Below are positions 52,644 to 64,000 of a stretch of 64,000 bases of DNA, one piece after another (the stretch's first letter is position 1; each line of letters opens with the position of its first letter). The DNA lies in the NCBI GenBank assembly GCA_965178125.1, contig OZ237746.1:620001-684000 (forward strand), given 5' to 3'. This stretch comes from Bilabrum cf. latius (Eukaryota > Bigyra: Bicosoecida > Bigyra > Bicosoecida). Below the pieces are notes generated by a model. It saw only the letters and a program-made list of their open reading frames with translations, ran no database searches and had not been told where the DNA came from. The position numbers were made by a program, and so were the translations under genes.

Positions 52644-55600
52644 ATGATCATGAATTATGCCGCTCCCAACTTGCCTGGCCGCGCTGTATATGCCGTGCAA
52701 GCTGCTTGTGTACTCATGATAGCTGCACGGTCGGCCGAAGTTGCAATGGAGCATGAGCCTATACAGGATGCAACAGCCCCAGCCTTGGCAGATATATATA
52801 GTCAATATACTTTTAATGTGGAGTTCAATCGCAAAGAAAGAGATAAGGCTGGACTCGGACGTGTCAAACAATTGGATACATTGGGTAGCTCATTTTGCAA
52901 CATGGTGGAGCTGTCGAACCCCCCACATCATCATATTACATACATAGTATCCATGAGTCCCTTAGATTCGCTGACTTTGCATTTCCGGACGGCTGCCAGC
53001 AGCCAGCCTCTTGATGAACCGGGAGCAGTAGGGTGGAAGCAGGAGTGCTGCTTGCGTGCAGCCCGCAAGGTATCGGTAGCAGTAAATTGGGCACGGCAGC
53101 CGCCACAGAATGCAGCGGCACCCAAGCAGGTCCCACTGCATATCGCACGTGCGGCAAAGTGCTATGCCGCACTAGCAAAATGCATTAAACCGAGCACCCA
53201 GGATGCCGAGGCAGGCCTCGATTCCATCGGGAAGGCGTGGCTCTTGGGCAAACTCGACGAGCCACTGCACAGCAATAATTGCATTGCAATGCACCCACAC
53301 GCAGGCTGGGACCAGCCGCGAATGCTAGAGGCGAAGGCAGAGGTCGTGATCGGCACGATGCGGACACGGCGACACCTCCCCATTGACCCCTCCGTGGGGT
53401 CGCACTCCATCGGGGGCATCCAGGCGGCCACGGGGGAAGTGGGCCTGCAGCTGTCGTGCGGGCCCATGGTAGGTCCACTCCCAGGGAACAAGGTCGCCTG
53501 CTGTTCCTCCACGAGGACCGTCAGCGTGCTCCCCGCGATCGCCCCAGACATCGGCATGTTCAGCCTCCTGCACGAGGACCGACTGTTCCCTGGTGTAGCC
53601 CGGTCAGGCCTCCGTGTGTTCCCTAGTCAAGACCGGCCAGGTTTTCGTCTCGATACAATGGATGTGAAAGAGCCCGGGCAAGGGTCAATGGATGTGAAAG
53701 AGCCCGGGCAAGGGTCAATGGATGTGAAAGAGCCCGGGCAAGGGTCAATGGATGTGAAAGAGCCCGGGCAAGGGTCAATGGATGTGAAAGAGCCCGGGCA
53801 AGGGTCAATGGATGTGAAAGAGCCCGGGCAAGGGTCAATGGATGTGAAAGAGCCCGGGCAAGGGTCAATGGATGTGAAAGAGCCTGGGAAAGGGTCAATG
53901 GATGTGAAAGAGCCTGGGAAAGGGTCGAAACTGGGGCTCGGGCCCTCGCTTGCAAGCAGGTCTCTAGGCGGGGCCCTGGCTCGATCAGCCGCTAGGGAAT
54001 CCCTGGCCTACGATGCCAGTGGTGGAGGTGGAGGTGGCGGTGCAGGTGGTAACAAGGTCAAGGGTAGGGCAGATGGTGCGCAAGACGAGCACCGTAGGAC
54101 AAACTAGGGTGCATCGATCCCTGCTACATCCGATACCGCAGGCCGCAAGCTGGTGTGCTTCCTCGGCACGGCGGACTCCTTCGATGGCATCAAGGCGGGC
54201 TGGCTGCTCCAGGCAGGAAGGATACGGGAGCTGGCCGGGGCCAGGGCCAGACTGGTGCATCGCACTGCAGCGACGGAACACAGAAGCGCGCAGGCAGTAG
54301 GGCATAGTGCCCATAGTGGCAATCCACCCGTGGACCACCGGCAGCACAGCGGCATGGGCATGGGCATAGGCTGGAAGGGTGTGCATCCCGTCCTGGCCAA
54401 GCAGCTGCAGGACGCTGGATGGGAGGCGATCGGGAGCCCTGCTGGGCCGGCCCTGCACCGCGAGGGCCTGCCCTAGGAGAGCGGGCTGTGGCCCTTGGAC
54501 GGGGGAACCCTGGCTCTGCTCGCAAGGGACGTGGTGCGGCGTATGAAAATGCAGGGGCACTGCGATGGGCAGGAGGCCTTGGGGGCGGAGGCTGCCCTGG
54601 CGGCTTGGACGGCTGTATGCGAGAGTAGGCGGGGGGAGGCGCCATGGGGGGATGCGTTGTAGCGTGCACTTTCTGGTGGTACTGACCAGGCCGTGGCAGC
54701 CGGAGCGCCGAGCACAGCCGCGGTCAGGTCGCAGATCGAGACTGCAGCTCCCCAGACGATCAGCTGGTCGGAGCAAGAACTGGACGCGCTGTATGTAGCG
54801 TGCAATTCTGGCATAGAACGATCTGCTGTGACCCACGACAAACAGCGAGCGGGTATCAAAGACAGCATGCAAACGAAACTACAGGTGCTGCTGCGGTCGC
54901 TTGGTCCAGGCGGGGAGGCGCCTGCCCGATTGCTCGAGTGGGGGGCGGAGCAGGGGCATCGCGCGTTGGATGGGCTCTGCGGGTGTGATGTGGTGCAGTT
55001 TGCCATCACAAGCAGCCCTGCCGACGTTGTGGTACCAGAGGCTGCGCGCGCTGCGGGTGCTCGCGCGCTCATCGCCGTGAACACAGGGATCAACAGGCAG
55101 CATGTGGGTGCCAGGCTGGCGGGCGTGACGGTGCTGGCGGGACTCAGCGACCATGCCAGAGATGTGCTGGCGATGGATGCGCTAATCCACGGGTGGAGCG
55201 TCTGTAGGGGGTCAATCCATGGGAAGGGTGTGGTCGCACCGCACCTTGGGCTTGTACCCCTGGAGGGAACCCTGCATGCCCCCATGGTGGGGTAGTCATC
55301 CGAGGCCATGCAGGCCGTGCCCGAGACAATCGTCAAAGAGGCTGGCCCATGCATTGTACCCGGTGATGATGCACAGCGCATACCTGCTGGCGAGCAAGAT
55401 GCTTATAGTGGATCCGAAGGTGGAACCCAAATGCCGCTGCAGATTCCCGTGGTGACCACCCGTCTCGCTGGTGACTAGGATCTATTCCGCCCCGGGGATC
55501 CAAGGAAACTCGACGAAGGCTCTATCACTGTCGGGTACGTGGGTCGGTTGTCGCCGGAAAAGGGTATTCTCTTGCTACTCGAGGCGGTTGGCATCATGCG

Positions 55601-56960
55601 CGGTAGTGCAGTGCATGTTCGCGACTGGGAGCCCGCCGGCCTGGCACTGGGAGTCGCGCTTGCGTCCTGCGTAAATCCCGACAGTGGGCGCCTGGCACAG
55701 CTAGATATTCACCAGTGGCGAGACACACAGCCTGTACATGCTGCTCAGCGGGTGAGGGTACGAATTGACCGTCCTAATGCCTCGCTCGAGCCAAACGGGG
55801 GCGCGAATCGTGACAGCTCCGGCCGGCTGCAGACCATTGCAGCTGTGATTGGAACGGCTGCATGCTGGGATATCGTATCTGCATGGCGGGATGCTGTGCC
55901 AGTGTTTGACGACGCGGGGCGCAGTGAGGGTGTGACGAGTGATAGGGGGCGGCAGGCGCTCCTTGCCGAAGGAGTCGCCGACGCGCTCCGGGGCTTCCTT
56001 CTATTGGCGAATAGCAAGGGCAAGGATATGGAGGATGGCTGGGACGAGGGTAAGGAAGAAGCAAAGGCCCGAGATGCAATGGATGCAGGCCTAACCATGG
56101 GCCCCCCTGCCTTGCCCCTTGATGGAAGGCAGCGTCGCATGCTGTGTAGCGCGGTGCGGTGGCTCCTTCCGGCCCTTGGCTGCAACGATAGCGACGTCAG
56201 CACCAGCAAGTCTACGTATGTCGAGCGGGAGACGGGCACGAGCGCCCACGAATATGCGTTGTTCCCGCGAACCATTCGACTGGCACTGCCACCTACCACC
56301 CAACGAATTCGACTCCGGATCATTGGATCCGGGGAACAAGAGGGCCTGATCAGGCGGGCCACCGCAGAGATGGGTCTCGGTGACGTGGTGGATTTAGCGG
56401 GCGCAAAGTATGGTGCTGACCTGGCCAAAGAGGTTGCCCAGCTCGATTTGCTGGTGCTGCCATCCGTGCGGGAAGAATCGGAAACGTTCGGGATGGTGCT
56501 TGCGGAGGCAGCGCTGGCTGGGGTGCCCCGAGTGGCGATGGGTTTGGGCGGGCCTCTGGATGCCGTGGACCATGGGACGGGAGGGGGGTTGCTCGTACCT
56601 TTCGTGTCGCCGCTGCTGCTGGCACTGCAGGTGCAGGCGGCAGCGGGTCATGGTACGCTTGACTCTGGAGCGATTCGGTCCCATGCTCTTGCAAGGGGGC
56701 TTGGCAGTCGGGACATGGGTGCTCGGTTTGCGGCATTTGTCCTTTGTCTTGCGCGATGTCCGCCCATGGGCTCCGAGGGTCGAGATGGGGTGTATGGGCT
56801 GCTTCAATTGAGGGTCGGTACTGAGGCATGGGATAGCAAGTTGAAACCCAGCGAAGCTCGGTTTTTGAGTGGCCTTGCAACGAGAGGGTGCACTTCGGCT
56901 CGTGCGATTGCCTGCGCGGGGCGTTGCGCGTGGTCGGATGTTGGTACTGAGAGCTACTGA
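52644..56960 (+). CDS. Large GT4-type (GT-B) glycosyltransferase
   Basis: One frame of 1,438 residues from ATG 52644 to TGA 56958-56960 with TAGs at 54105, 54474, 54660, 55293 and 55476. The N-terminus has a short hydrophobic stretch (AVYAVQAACVLMIA) that may anchor it. Residues 339-428 are nine decapeptide repeats (MDVKEPG(Q/K)GS). The nucleotide-sugar-binding half is at the C-terminus: GD-TAG-DLFRPGDPR, then VGRLSPEKG (966-974), IRLRIIGSGEQEGLI, and the E-x7-E motif EESETFGMVLAEA (about 1277-1289) followed by GVPRVAMGLGG. These are hallmarks of family GT4, which are retaining transferases. An insert of about 200 residues separates the first GT4 strand from the IGSG motif. The sugar and acceptor are unknown. 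Confidence 0.82.
53658..53927 (+). repeat. Nine tandem 30-bp repeats in the GT4 gene
   Basis: Nine copies of a 30-bp unit encode MDVKEPGQGS (seven copies) and MDVKEPGKGS (two). The copies are almost identical, which implies recent expansion or homogenisation. Confidence 0.97.
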
Positions 56961-57018
56961 TCAGCCGACCTAGCCTGAATCTCACAGTTTCCAATATAGG
57001 CCTTTCAGTGTCAATGAA

Positions 57019-57444
57019 TCAGTCCTGGCTGATTCCGAATCGTGTTGCTAAGTGGTCCTTTGGGCCTGGCTGCACTGCCGTGCCAGCCTGCACTACGGTC
57101 TGCAGCAAGGCGCCTGCATACAGCGTGAACTGCGCCATCTGTTTGCCAGCCATTCCCAGCGGGATCTCTCTTAGGTGAGCCACGGTCCCCACCGCAAACA
57201 TCAGCAGCAGGCACCCCCTCCCGCTGCTGCGCGTGGACTGTAGGGGCTTATCCCGGCCAATAGCACTGCATATACCGTCACGCCTGTAGTAATGTGTGCC
57301 GCAGTAACCCTGTATCGCAGTATGCAATTTTTTTAATGCTTTGTCACCTTCTGGTGTGTGTGGTGCATCGCCGGGCTCGGCTGATAGCGGAACCTTCAAG
57401 AAGTTCAAGTTGTGCGTGCTGAAGCAACGGCTCTACGGCAACAT
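57019..57444 (-). CDS. Small protein, possibly mitochondrial, unknown
   Basis: A 141-residue protein, ATG 57444 to TGA 57019, with TAG as the fourth codon (MLP-TAG-SRCFSTHN). With TAG as sense, the N-terminus resembles a mitochondrial presequence rich in Ser and Arg, although the evidence is thin. The body contains CGTHYYRRDGICSAIGRDK, a hydrophobic segment (GCLLLMFAVGTVAHL) and QFTLYAGALLQTVVQAG. I recognise no family. It is divergent from the large FG-GAP gene, 112 bp away. Confidence 0.55.
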
Positions 57445-57556
57445 CCTTCATATTTTACACGCATTGACCTGAACTTATGTATGATTAGCGTTAAGAAAGA
57501 CTAAAGCTAGCCTCAGGTAGTGCTGAAATCAGTGCAGCCACATCGCAATAGCGGCA

Positions 57557-60500
57557 ATGCTGCTCTTGGTGATGATGGCCCCCCTATTGTTTGCCGTTGG
57601 GTTGTCCGACGGCAGTGGCGTCCATGTAAACTACACGCGTTTGTATGCGTTGGACGGTCGAGAGCTGCTAGCTGAAGATGACAGCCGGTTCAAGAACTGG
57701 CCTGGGACGTTTGCAGTAATCCGGCCTCCTTGGGCTGGAATCGGGGGCAACGGCATGGCCCCATTCGGCAAAATATTTCGAGATGAATTTTCGCTCATTG
57801 TTGAAGACCCAGAGCGGCTGGATGGTGTCTCTACCCACTAGAACAGCGCATGCGTGGCGATGGCACGTGCGGGCGCACCACACCGCTTGGATGAGCATCT
57901 GAGGGGCAACCGCCGTGGACCACGCGAATATTTAAGTTCAGACCGTCTCGTTCGGCCATGGATGCGGGCAGAGTGGTACATTGGCGATTGCAAGACGTCC
58001 CCGACCGGTGCGAGCAATGAAACCGCGTTCTCCTACGACGGACAACCGCACGCGCTCGCAGACCTCCTGCGAAATCCGTACAATAGCATGTTTTTGTCCC
58101 ATCTTGGATTTGGCGGAGGAGATATCCGGGGCTTCACGCCCGCTCCGATCACCACAATCGCGACCCCTTGTGACGTTGGCTCGGCGGGGGGCAGCTCCAC
58201 GCCGGGCTCCGTGGACGACCTGCTCCTCTTCACGGGGGAACAAGGGCAAGGGGTCATGCTCGAGCTGGGGCGGGGAGCACTCGTGGGCGAAGCATCAGTA
58301 GGTACGGATCAGACCAGGGACCTTGGCCCTGCCATTGGGGTGCACAAGCTGTCGAGGGGGGCGCCCAGCAGCGGGGTAATAGAGGGGCTCGCATTCGCCG
58401 CGGCGAGCGCCGGCGATGTTTCGATGGATGGTCTACCCGACATGGTAGTGGCTTCGTATCGCGGAGAATATGGTGCGGTCGATCCTGTTGTCGTGCTGAG
58501 CCGTGTCTGGAGACCGGTGAATAGGGAGGCAAAAACTCAGGTGCTCTGGCACGTTGAGTCTGATGATGACGCAGTGCAGCATGCTAGAGGGGGGCTGGCA
58601 TGGCTCTGTGACGGTACAGTCAGCACGATCGTGCCAACACAAGTGGCTGCAGGAGCACCCATCGGCGGTGTTCCCCAGGAGTCGCTGCTCGACGCATCCG
58701 TGATGGTGCTGGGCTCCCCATCGGCCCAGAGCGGCAGGGGCGGGTTCTCCCTGTTCTGGATATCCAAAGAACTAGAGCCTAAGATACGAGCATTTGTGCC
58801 CGTGCAGCCCAGTGCAGGCACGCTGGCAGGTGTGACGATCCCATTGAATGCCAAGCTGGGCCAGCACGTTGCATCTGGTGACGTGGACGGTGACGGGGTG
58901 AGGGACCTGATCAGCTCGAGCGATGGGCACGGGCTGCTGGTGCTGCTCATGGGGGCTGGGGGGTGGGCGCCAGGGGGCGGGCGTGTTCCTGGTGCTTTCA
59001 TTCGGGAGGCCGTGTGGGTGGGCGGGATAGAGCCAGCGGCTGGGTGCAGCTTGGGGGCGGGGATCCACCCGCTACCTGCCCTGCCCAACTACGCATCCGG
59101 GGTGCGACTGGCTATCGGCAGGCCGTGCCAGAGCTCGAGCGATCACTGGGGCTCGATCGAGGTGGCTGTGCTGGAGGTAAATCACGGGATGGGCGAGCCA
59201 GAGGAGGGGTTCAGCTGGAGCCAGATGCAGCTGTCTGGGCTGGTGCCCGGTGAGTGGGAGCTGCCCGACTCGGCAGCCGATCTGAATGATGCGGATGCGG
59301 ACGAGTTCAGGTACGTATACTTCCGGTCTGGCCTGCCCGTGCACGCGGGACAAGACGTATCAAAGCCGCAGTACGGCAGCCGGGATGCTTCCGTTCCCGG
59401 GCATGAAGCCGTCACAGTGCAAGGCCCGTCCCTGCCCCGTCCTCTGCTTCTTGGGACCCTGGAGCCCGTGGCCGTGCTAAGGAGGGAGCCGGACTGGGCG
59501 CTCCCCGCATCAAATGCGCAGTGGAAGTCATTTGGCGGACAGCGGCAGGCGGACCCCGTGGGCACTTCGTGGAGCTCAGTGAGGCCAGACCGACCGCCCG
59601 TGTGCTGCGTATCGCCGCAGACACCCAAGGCCGTCATCCAGAACACGCACGAGCAGCTTGCGTTGTAGCTCCGGGTCCCACACCCGAGTGACCGACCCCG
59701 GCTGTCAGTGCCCCCTGTGGTGGAGCTGTGCGTGGTGCCGACTGCGCTGATCGCCGCGCACTCAGGACAGAGGATTGTGGACAGCAACAGCGGGGAGAGA
59801 ATCGATGCAGGGGATACGAGAGCGTTGGCCGGGGCGTGCTTTGCACCGCAATGGAATGCATCGAGCGGTGTGTCTGGGAGCATGCTGGAAGGCGTGGCCT
59901 TGCAGCCGTGGGTGTCCGCGGAGAGTGCTGGCTGGGCGGTAGCTCTGTACAACGACACGGTGAACTAGCCAATGCCCGTTTCTAAAATTGCGTCTGTGAA
60001 CGTTCCGAACACGGCGCAGGCTGAGTACATGGCCCGCGTTGTGAGCGCTAGATGGCCCGCCTTCGTGTCAGCGGATCGGCTGGCGGCCGCTGAGGACACC
60101 CTGCAGCGGTGTAGCACCGACCCCGAGGCGCCTTGTTCCCCCGGCGTGCTGCCCCCCTCCGAGCTACCCCTGTCGGTGGCGACTCCTGCCCTGCCCACCG
60201 GATTGCTGTCCGTGCGCGTGTCCTACCCTACAACCAACGGGAGTGCTCCTGGGCGTGGGGGTGACTGGGTGACGGCAGAGTGCAGGGGCTGTGCCTGGGT
60301 GGGCGGCTCTCAGTCCTTCCCCGCTCGGCTGATCGGGGGACTGGGGCGTGGTGCGGAGGACGAGGGGGGAAGCAGGGGGAAGGACGGGGCCTGGATCTCA
60401 ACGGGTGAATTCGGGCGAGCGAAGAGCTCAGATGCCCACACCGGATTTGGTGCTTCCACAGCTTGGTTCGACGTGGATGGAGATGGGCAGCTGGATGCCA

Positions 60501-63500
60501 TCGTGGGCCAGAGGATGGAGCAAAGGTAGCTTAACACGCGTCACACGGATACAGACGGTGTGGTGTACGTCTTCTTCCTGGATTGGCGCAATCGGATGGA
60601 AGGAAGGCAAGGCTTCGAATGGAGAGACTCGGGTGTGAGGGTAAGGCAGGACATTTACGGGTACGGAGGAGGGCTGGGGTACGCTGCATATAGGATCCGT
60701 CGGATGCTGGCTGCGAATGAAGACGACCAGCAGGAAGGGCAGGGGTGGAACGATGGATGGTCCCTCGAATTTGGATCGTCTGTGTCTGTGGCCATGGGCT
60801 GTGACGCGAATTCAGTCAGCCACGCAAGCTTTGGCGTGGGCAAGGTAGTGTTCTCTGTGGGCGTGCTAGGTCACAGCGATAGTCGAGGCGGGGTGTTTCG
60901 ATTTGCTGTGGACCGGAGCCCCACCTCTCCACAGGGCTCGCAGTTTCCTACCGTGGGCCACCCCTACTTCGGAACGATGCGCGTCTACTACTTTGGATCC
61001 ACCACCACCGGCATTCCGAGCGGGATGTTGAGGCGATTCCAAAACCCCGCACTGACGCTCATCAGCAATAACGATATCTTCGGGCATGGTGTTGCCAACG
61101 TGGATTTCGACGGGGACGGATGCCAGGAGGGCACCTTGTTGGGGTCGTTCCGGCACGACAGCGACGCTGGAGCTATTCTAGCCTTTGCTACTCGTGCAAA
61201 CGGCGACATAGCTCCGGGGTACAAGCTGGCTACTGGGGATGAGCTAGAGTCGTGGATATCGCAGGTCGAAGGCATTGCTGCTTCTTCTAACGCCCGCAGT
61301 GTCATTGCAGACGTGCAGCATTTCGGGATGTCCATGGCCGCGCTGGGAGACGTGGACGGTGACGGCCTCACTGACGTGCTGACCCCTTCGTATTCAGTCA
61401 AGGACAACATCGTTCCCTGGGTGGCTTCTTCCCAATCGCACTACGCTGGGCAAGGGGGGCTGTTGCTTCTGTCGTACGACAGCGGCCTGTTAATCCAACA
61501 GGCTCAGTACATCGGACCCAAAGTAGGTGGAGACTTGATGAACGGCATGTGGCCGTCGTCTTTCATCCCATACATGCGGTACGATTCATTCACGTCAATT
61601 TCGGCGGTCGATCTGGATGGCGATGGGCTGATGGAAGTGGCAGTCGGTATGGAGCGATACAACGTGCCATTTGACAACAAGAGGTCGCCGGACGAGTACG
61701 AAACAGATGTCAGTGACCGCAACTACCAAGGTGCGGTCATGATCTTTACGATGGGGAGCAGAGACAAGTGGCCAGCAGCTCGCCAGGCTGTGCAGAACAG
61801 GCTTAACTCTACTTCTGCAGACTCGATGGACTGGCCCTTGGTAGTGCCCGGTACCCTCAGGCTGATTCCTACCCCCGTCCACCTCAGGGGGCAGGGGCAT
61901 TTTGGCAAGGCTGTGGCGCTCGCAACAAGCCCGTTCGTGGATCCCAGCCTTTCGCCCACTCCCATGCTGCTGGTGGGGGGCCCCAGCCTGACGAATCATG
62001 ATCCGCAGTACGGTCAGACCGCCACCAGCGAGATCTTTGGGGCCGCGTTCGTGCTCGCACTCCCTGCCGTGTCACGTTGGCCGGATGGACTGTACAACGC
62101 GTCCGACGGACTGTACAGTTCGGCAATTTCCAATCAGGTCGGGCTGACCCTGCCAGCAGGGAGGCAGGCTGTGGATCGGCTGCAATCGCTGTCGGGAACA
62201 TCTGGGATCGTAAGGGACCCTGCAGTCATGCAGCCACTTGCCCTGCTTCAGTCGAATCACCGTGCGGATCTGACTAGCATGGTCACTGCCTCGTAGTCAC
62301 CCGGGTCGTCACACCCACAGTATTCTCTCAGGACTGCCAGGTCGGTGTTTGCTCGACCGCGCAGCAGCGGTGTTGCAGATCCGGTGGCACAGCGCTTAGC
62401 ATCTAGCAGCGAGTGCGACGGGGGCTCGTGGCAGACCTTGGCAGAACGCGACCCTACTGGCTACAACTTCTACACTGGCCTGGCCTCCGCAACCGCTCTG
62501 GCCAATGGAACTGTACTGCTGACAGGGGGTGACAAGCGTCTGGGTGGAACCAGTTATTATGGCAACCTACTTCGGAGTGACGACTACGGTAGCTCTTTCT
62601 ATGTGATGGGCGTCAACAACATTGGCGTAGATGCTGTTGACACCCACAGAAGCATCATTGCAGTGCCAGCGGAAAAAACCGAGCGCCATAATAGCTAGAA
62701 TGTAACTATGCGCAACCGTGACACAATGGCCTCGGATCAGACCGTCTTGATCCTTGGGGAGGGTACAATCCAGTCGATTGCTAAGTTCTATTCCTACATG
62801 GGGGGATTACAAGGACAATTCACGCAGACGGCAATGAATAACGTATACAAGCTTAATCATTTTGCGGTTGCCACGACGTGGCACGGTCCGGCGACGGCAC
62901 CGTCGTTATATATGATGGGTGGATAGCAGCAAGGCGCGCCTGGCGACAGAGTGTACAAGAGTACGAACGGGGGTTTCTCCTGGAGCTAGCAGCAGGCTCG
63001 GCTACCCGGCAGGTGCAGGAAGAACGGAGGAGTAGGCACCTACGGGGGGATCCCAGTAGTGACGGGGTGCCTCAACGAGTTTTCCAGCGAATACGGCGAC
63101 TCTGACTCCTCCGCCACTGCTGCCTCCTTTGATAACGGCGTGTCGTGGACGGTCACCAGCCGGACGGTACACGCGCACACGAGGAGCTACTGGCCTCCGA
63201 GGAGGGTGACACGTTTAGTGGCGTTGCCAGACGACAGCATACTCCTGTGCGGAGGGAAAGACGAAGATTCAGGAAACAGTATCGGCGGTGGCAATGGAAT
63301 CTCTGGAGAGGATCTATTCGGCGACTGCTGGCGCTCTTGGGACCACGGCTTGCACTGGGAGAGGCAGCTGGCTCCCAACGGTGGATTCGACGTGTTTCCC
63401 GGCGGCAAGCCGCTGGCTGAGCACTCCATGGTCCATTTAGGGGGCGGAAGGGTGATTGCCATCGGCGGACGCACGTCATTCACGTCCAGTATCTACATTG

Positions 63501-64000
63501 GCGTGATCGGCGCGACGTTCTGCCTTCAGAGGCCGGCTCAGTCGCACGCTCTTCCTGAAGGCAAACACGGACCCTCATCAGATTTCGATCCCTGGCCCAT
63601 GCTGTGCCCCAGGGGCGCCAAGCGAGGCACCGCGGGATGCATGCTGCCCCTGCGAGTATCTAGTCAAAGCTAGGACGATCCTGTGAAGCTGCTCATTGAG
63701 TATTCCTCCTCACAGGCCTCTTTGCTGTCACACTGGGCCATCAACGAGGGCGGCTATGTGAGAGCACTCGTCACGCATCCGGACTCGATGTCCAATGACA
63801 CTGTCGTGCAGGTATCCGTTGAGCCTGCGGATCCGCATGATGGAGGCTTCACCAGCATGAGGAATCTGCACGGGGGCCACCCCTTGCACTTGTTCAAGGA
63901 TGTGCCCGAGACGCCGTCTGTCGATGCCCTGAATGCTGGCATGCAGGTGGACGGTCTTCCGGCTGCCAGCGGCAACGTGTACGGCCCCTCGATTGCGCAG
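57557..64000 (+). CDS. Very large secreted FG-GAP/Asp-box protein, 3' end beyond window
   Basis: ATG 57557 opens a signal peptide (MLLLVMMAPLLFAVGLS) and the frame remains open to the window edge, at least 2,148 residues, crossing nine TAGs (57839, 59666, 59966, 60527, 62294, 62696, 62924, 62987, 63671). FG-GAP/VCBS calcium loops recur: GDVDGDGVRDLI (from 441), FDVDGDGQLDAIV, VDFDGDGC, GDVDGDGLTDVL (from 1264) and VDLDGDGLMEVAVG, as in integrin-alpha propellers. From about 1,670, Asp-box (BNR) motifs follow: SDDYGSSF, STNGGFSW (ending just before a TAG), SFDNGVSW and SWDHGLHW, as in sialidase-type propellers. It is probably an extracellular adhesion or matrix protein with two propeller types. 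No catalytic residues were identified. Confidence 0.85.

Noticed and set aside
1-64000. In-frame TAGs as pseudogenes or sequencing errors
   Set aside because: Random damage would give TAA, TGA and frameshifts too. Here only TAG is found, frames never shift at the breaks, and essential single-copy-type genes are affected.
1-64000. Programmed stop-codon readthrough or selenocysteine/pyrrolysine-type recoding
   Set aside because: About 76 sites in 21 unrelated genes without a shared downstream context, including an adjacent TAG pair, fit a general reassignment better than site-specific recoding.
1-64000. Bacterial or organellar origin of the window
   Set aside because: Spliceosomal introns and genes such as Nup155, epsilon-COP, Rpt1 and 3R-Myb are nuclear eukaryotic. 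UGA is used as a stop, unlike most mitochondrial codes.

Overview
The window is a piece of a compact, GC-rich eukaryotic nuclear genome. Five families known only from eukaryotes or typical of them (Nup155, epsilon-COP, the 26S proteasome ATPase Rpt1, three-repeat Myb, PP2A B56) lie within 40 kb. Six spliceosomal introns with GTRAG donors and AG acceptors are placed by protein homology. About 21 genes sit close together on both strands, usually with 75-900 bp between them and often with divergent starts. The species cannot be named from the sequence; it looks like a free-living or algal protist.

The main discovery is a non-standard genetic code. Under the standard code almost every gene is broken by TAG. 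When TAG is read as sense, these fragments fuse in the same frame into complete proteins. I count about 76 in-frame TAG codons in 21 genes, and no gene with a visible 3' end needs TAG as its stop. Fifteen genes end at TGA and four at TAA. Conserved positions in METTL1, the Myb R2 repeat and epsilon-COP point to glutamine, with leucine the weaker alternative. Reassignment of UAG alone, with UAA and UGA kept as stops, is rare in nuclear genomes.

Layout, left to right: a secreted protein running off the left edge (-); an IQ-motif protein (+); a type II Golgi-like sulfotransferase (-) divergent from a secreted GT61 glycosyltransferase (+); the AAA ATPase AFG2/SPATA5 (-); a Pro-Ala/Gly-Met-rich protein with a DUF4476-like tail (+); a TPR protein (-); a 2,486-residue three-repeat Myb (-); the tRNA m7G46 methyltransferase METTL1/TrmB (+); a roughly 3,067-residue protein ending in a PP2A B56-like domain (+); a DHHC-type protein with DHAC in the active site (-) divergent from an NSUN4-like RNA m5C methyltransferase (+); a small acidic protein (-) divergent from Rpt1 (+); Nup155 (-) divergent from epsilon-COP (+); a small unknown (+); a protein with a C-terminal SUMO-like domain (-); a GT4 glycosyltransferase with a 30-bp tandem repeat (+); a small possibly mitochondrial protein (-); and a very large secreted FG-GAP/Asp-box protein running off the right edge (+).

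A second hidden signal is the 10-mer CACTCGTCAC (reverse complement GTGACGAGTG). I count 14 exact copies where about 0.1 is expected. Three lie 2-25 nt before the 3' splice site of homology-confirmed introns, in the gene's sense, suggesting a branch-point or acceptor element; others are inside coding sequence or a divergent promoter. The palindrome GGTTGCAACC is also strongly over-represented. Many coding regions carry hexanucleotide repeats that encode dipeptide repeats without shifting the frame. Counts were made by eye and may be slightly low.
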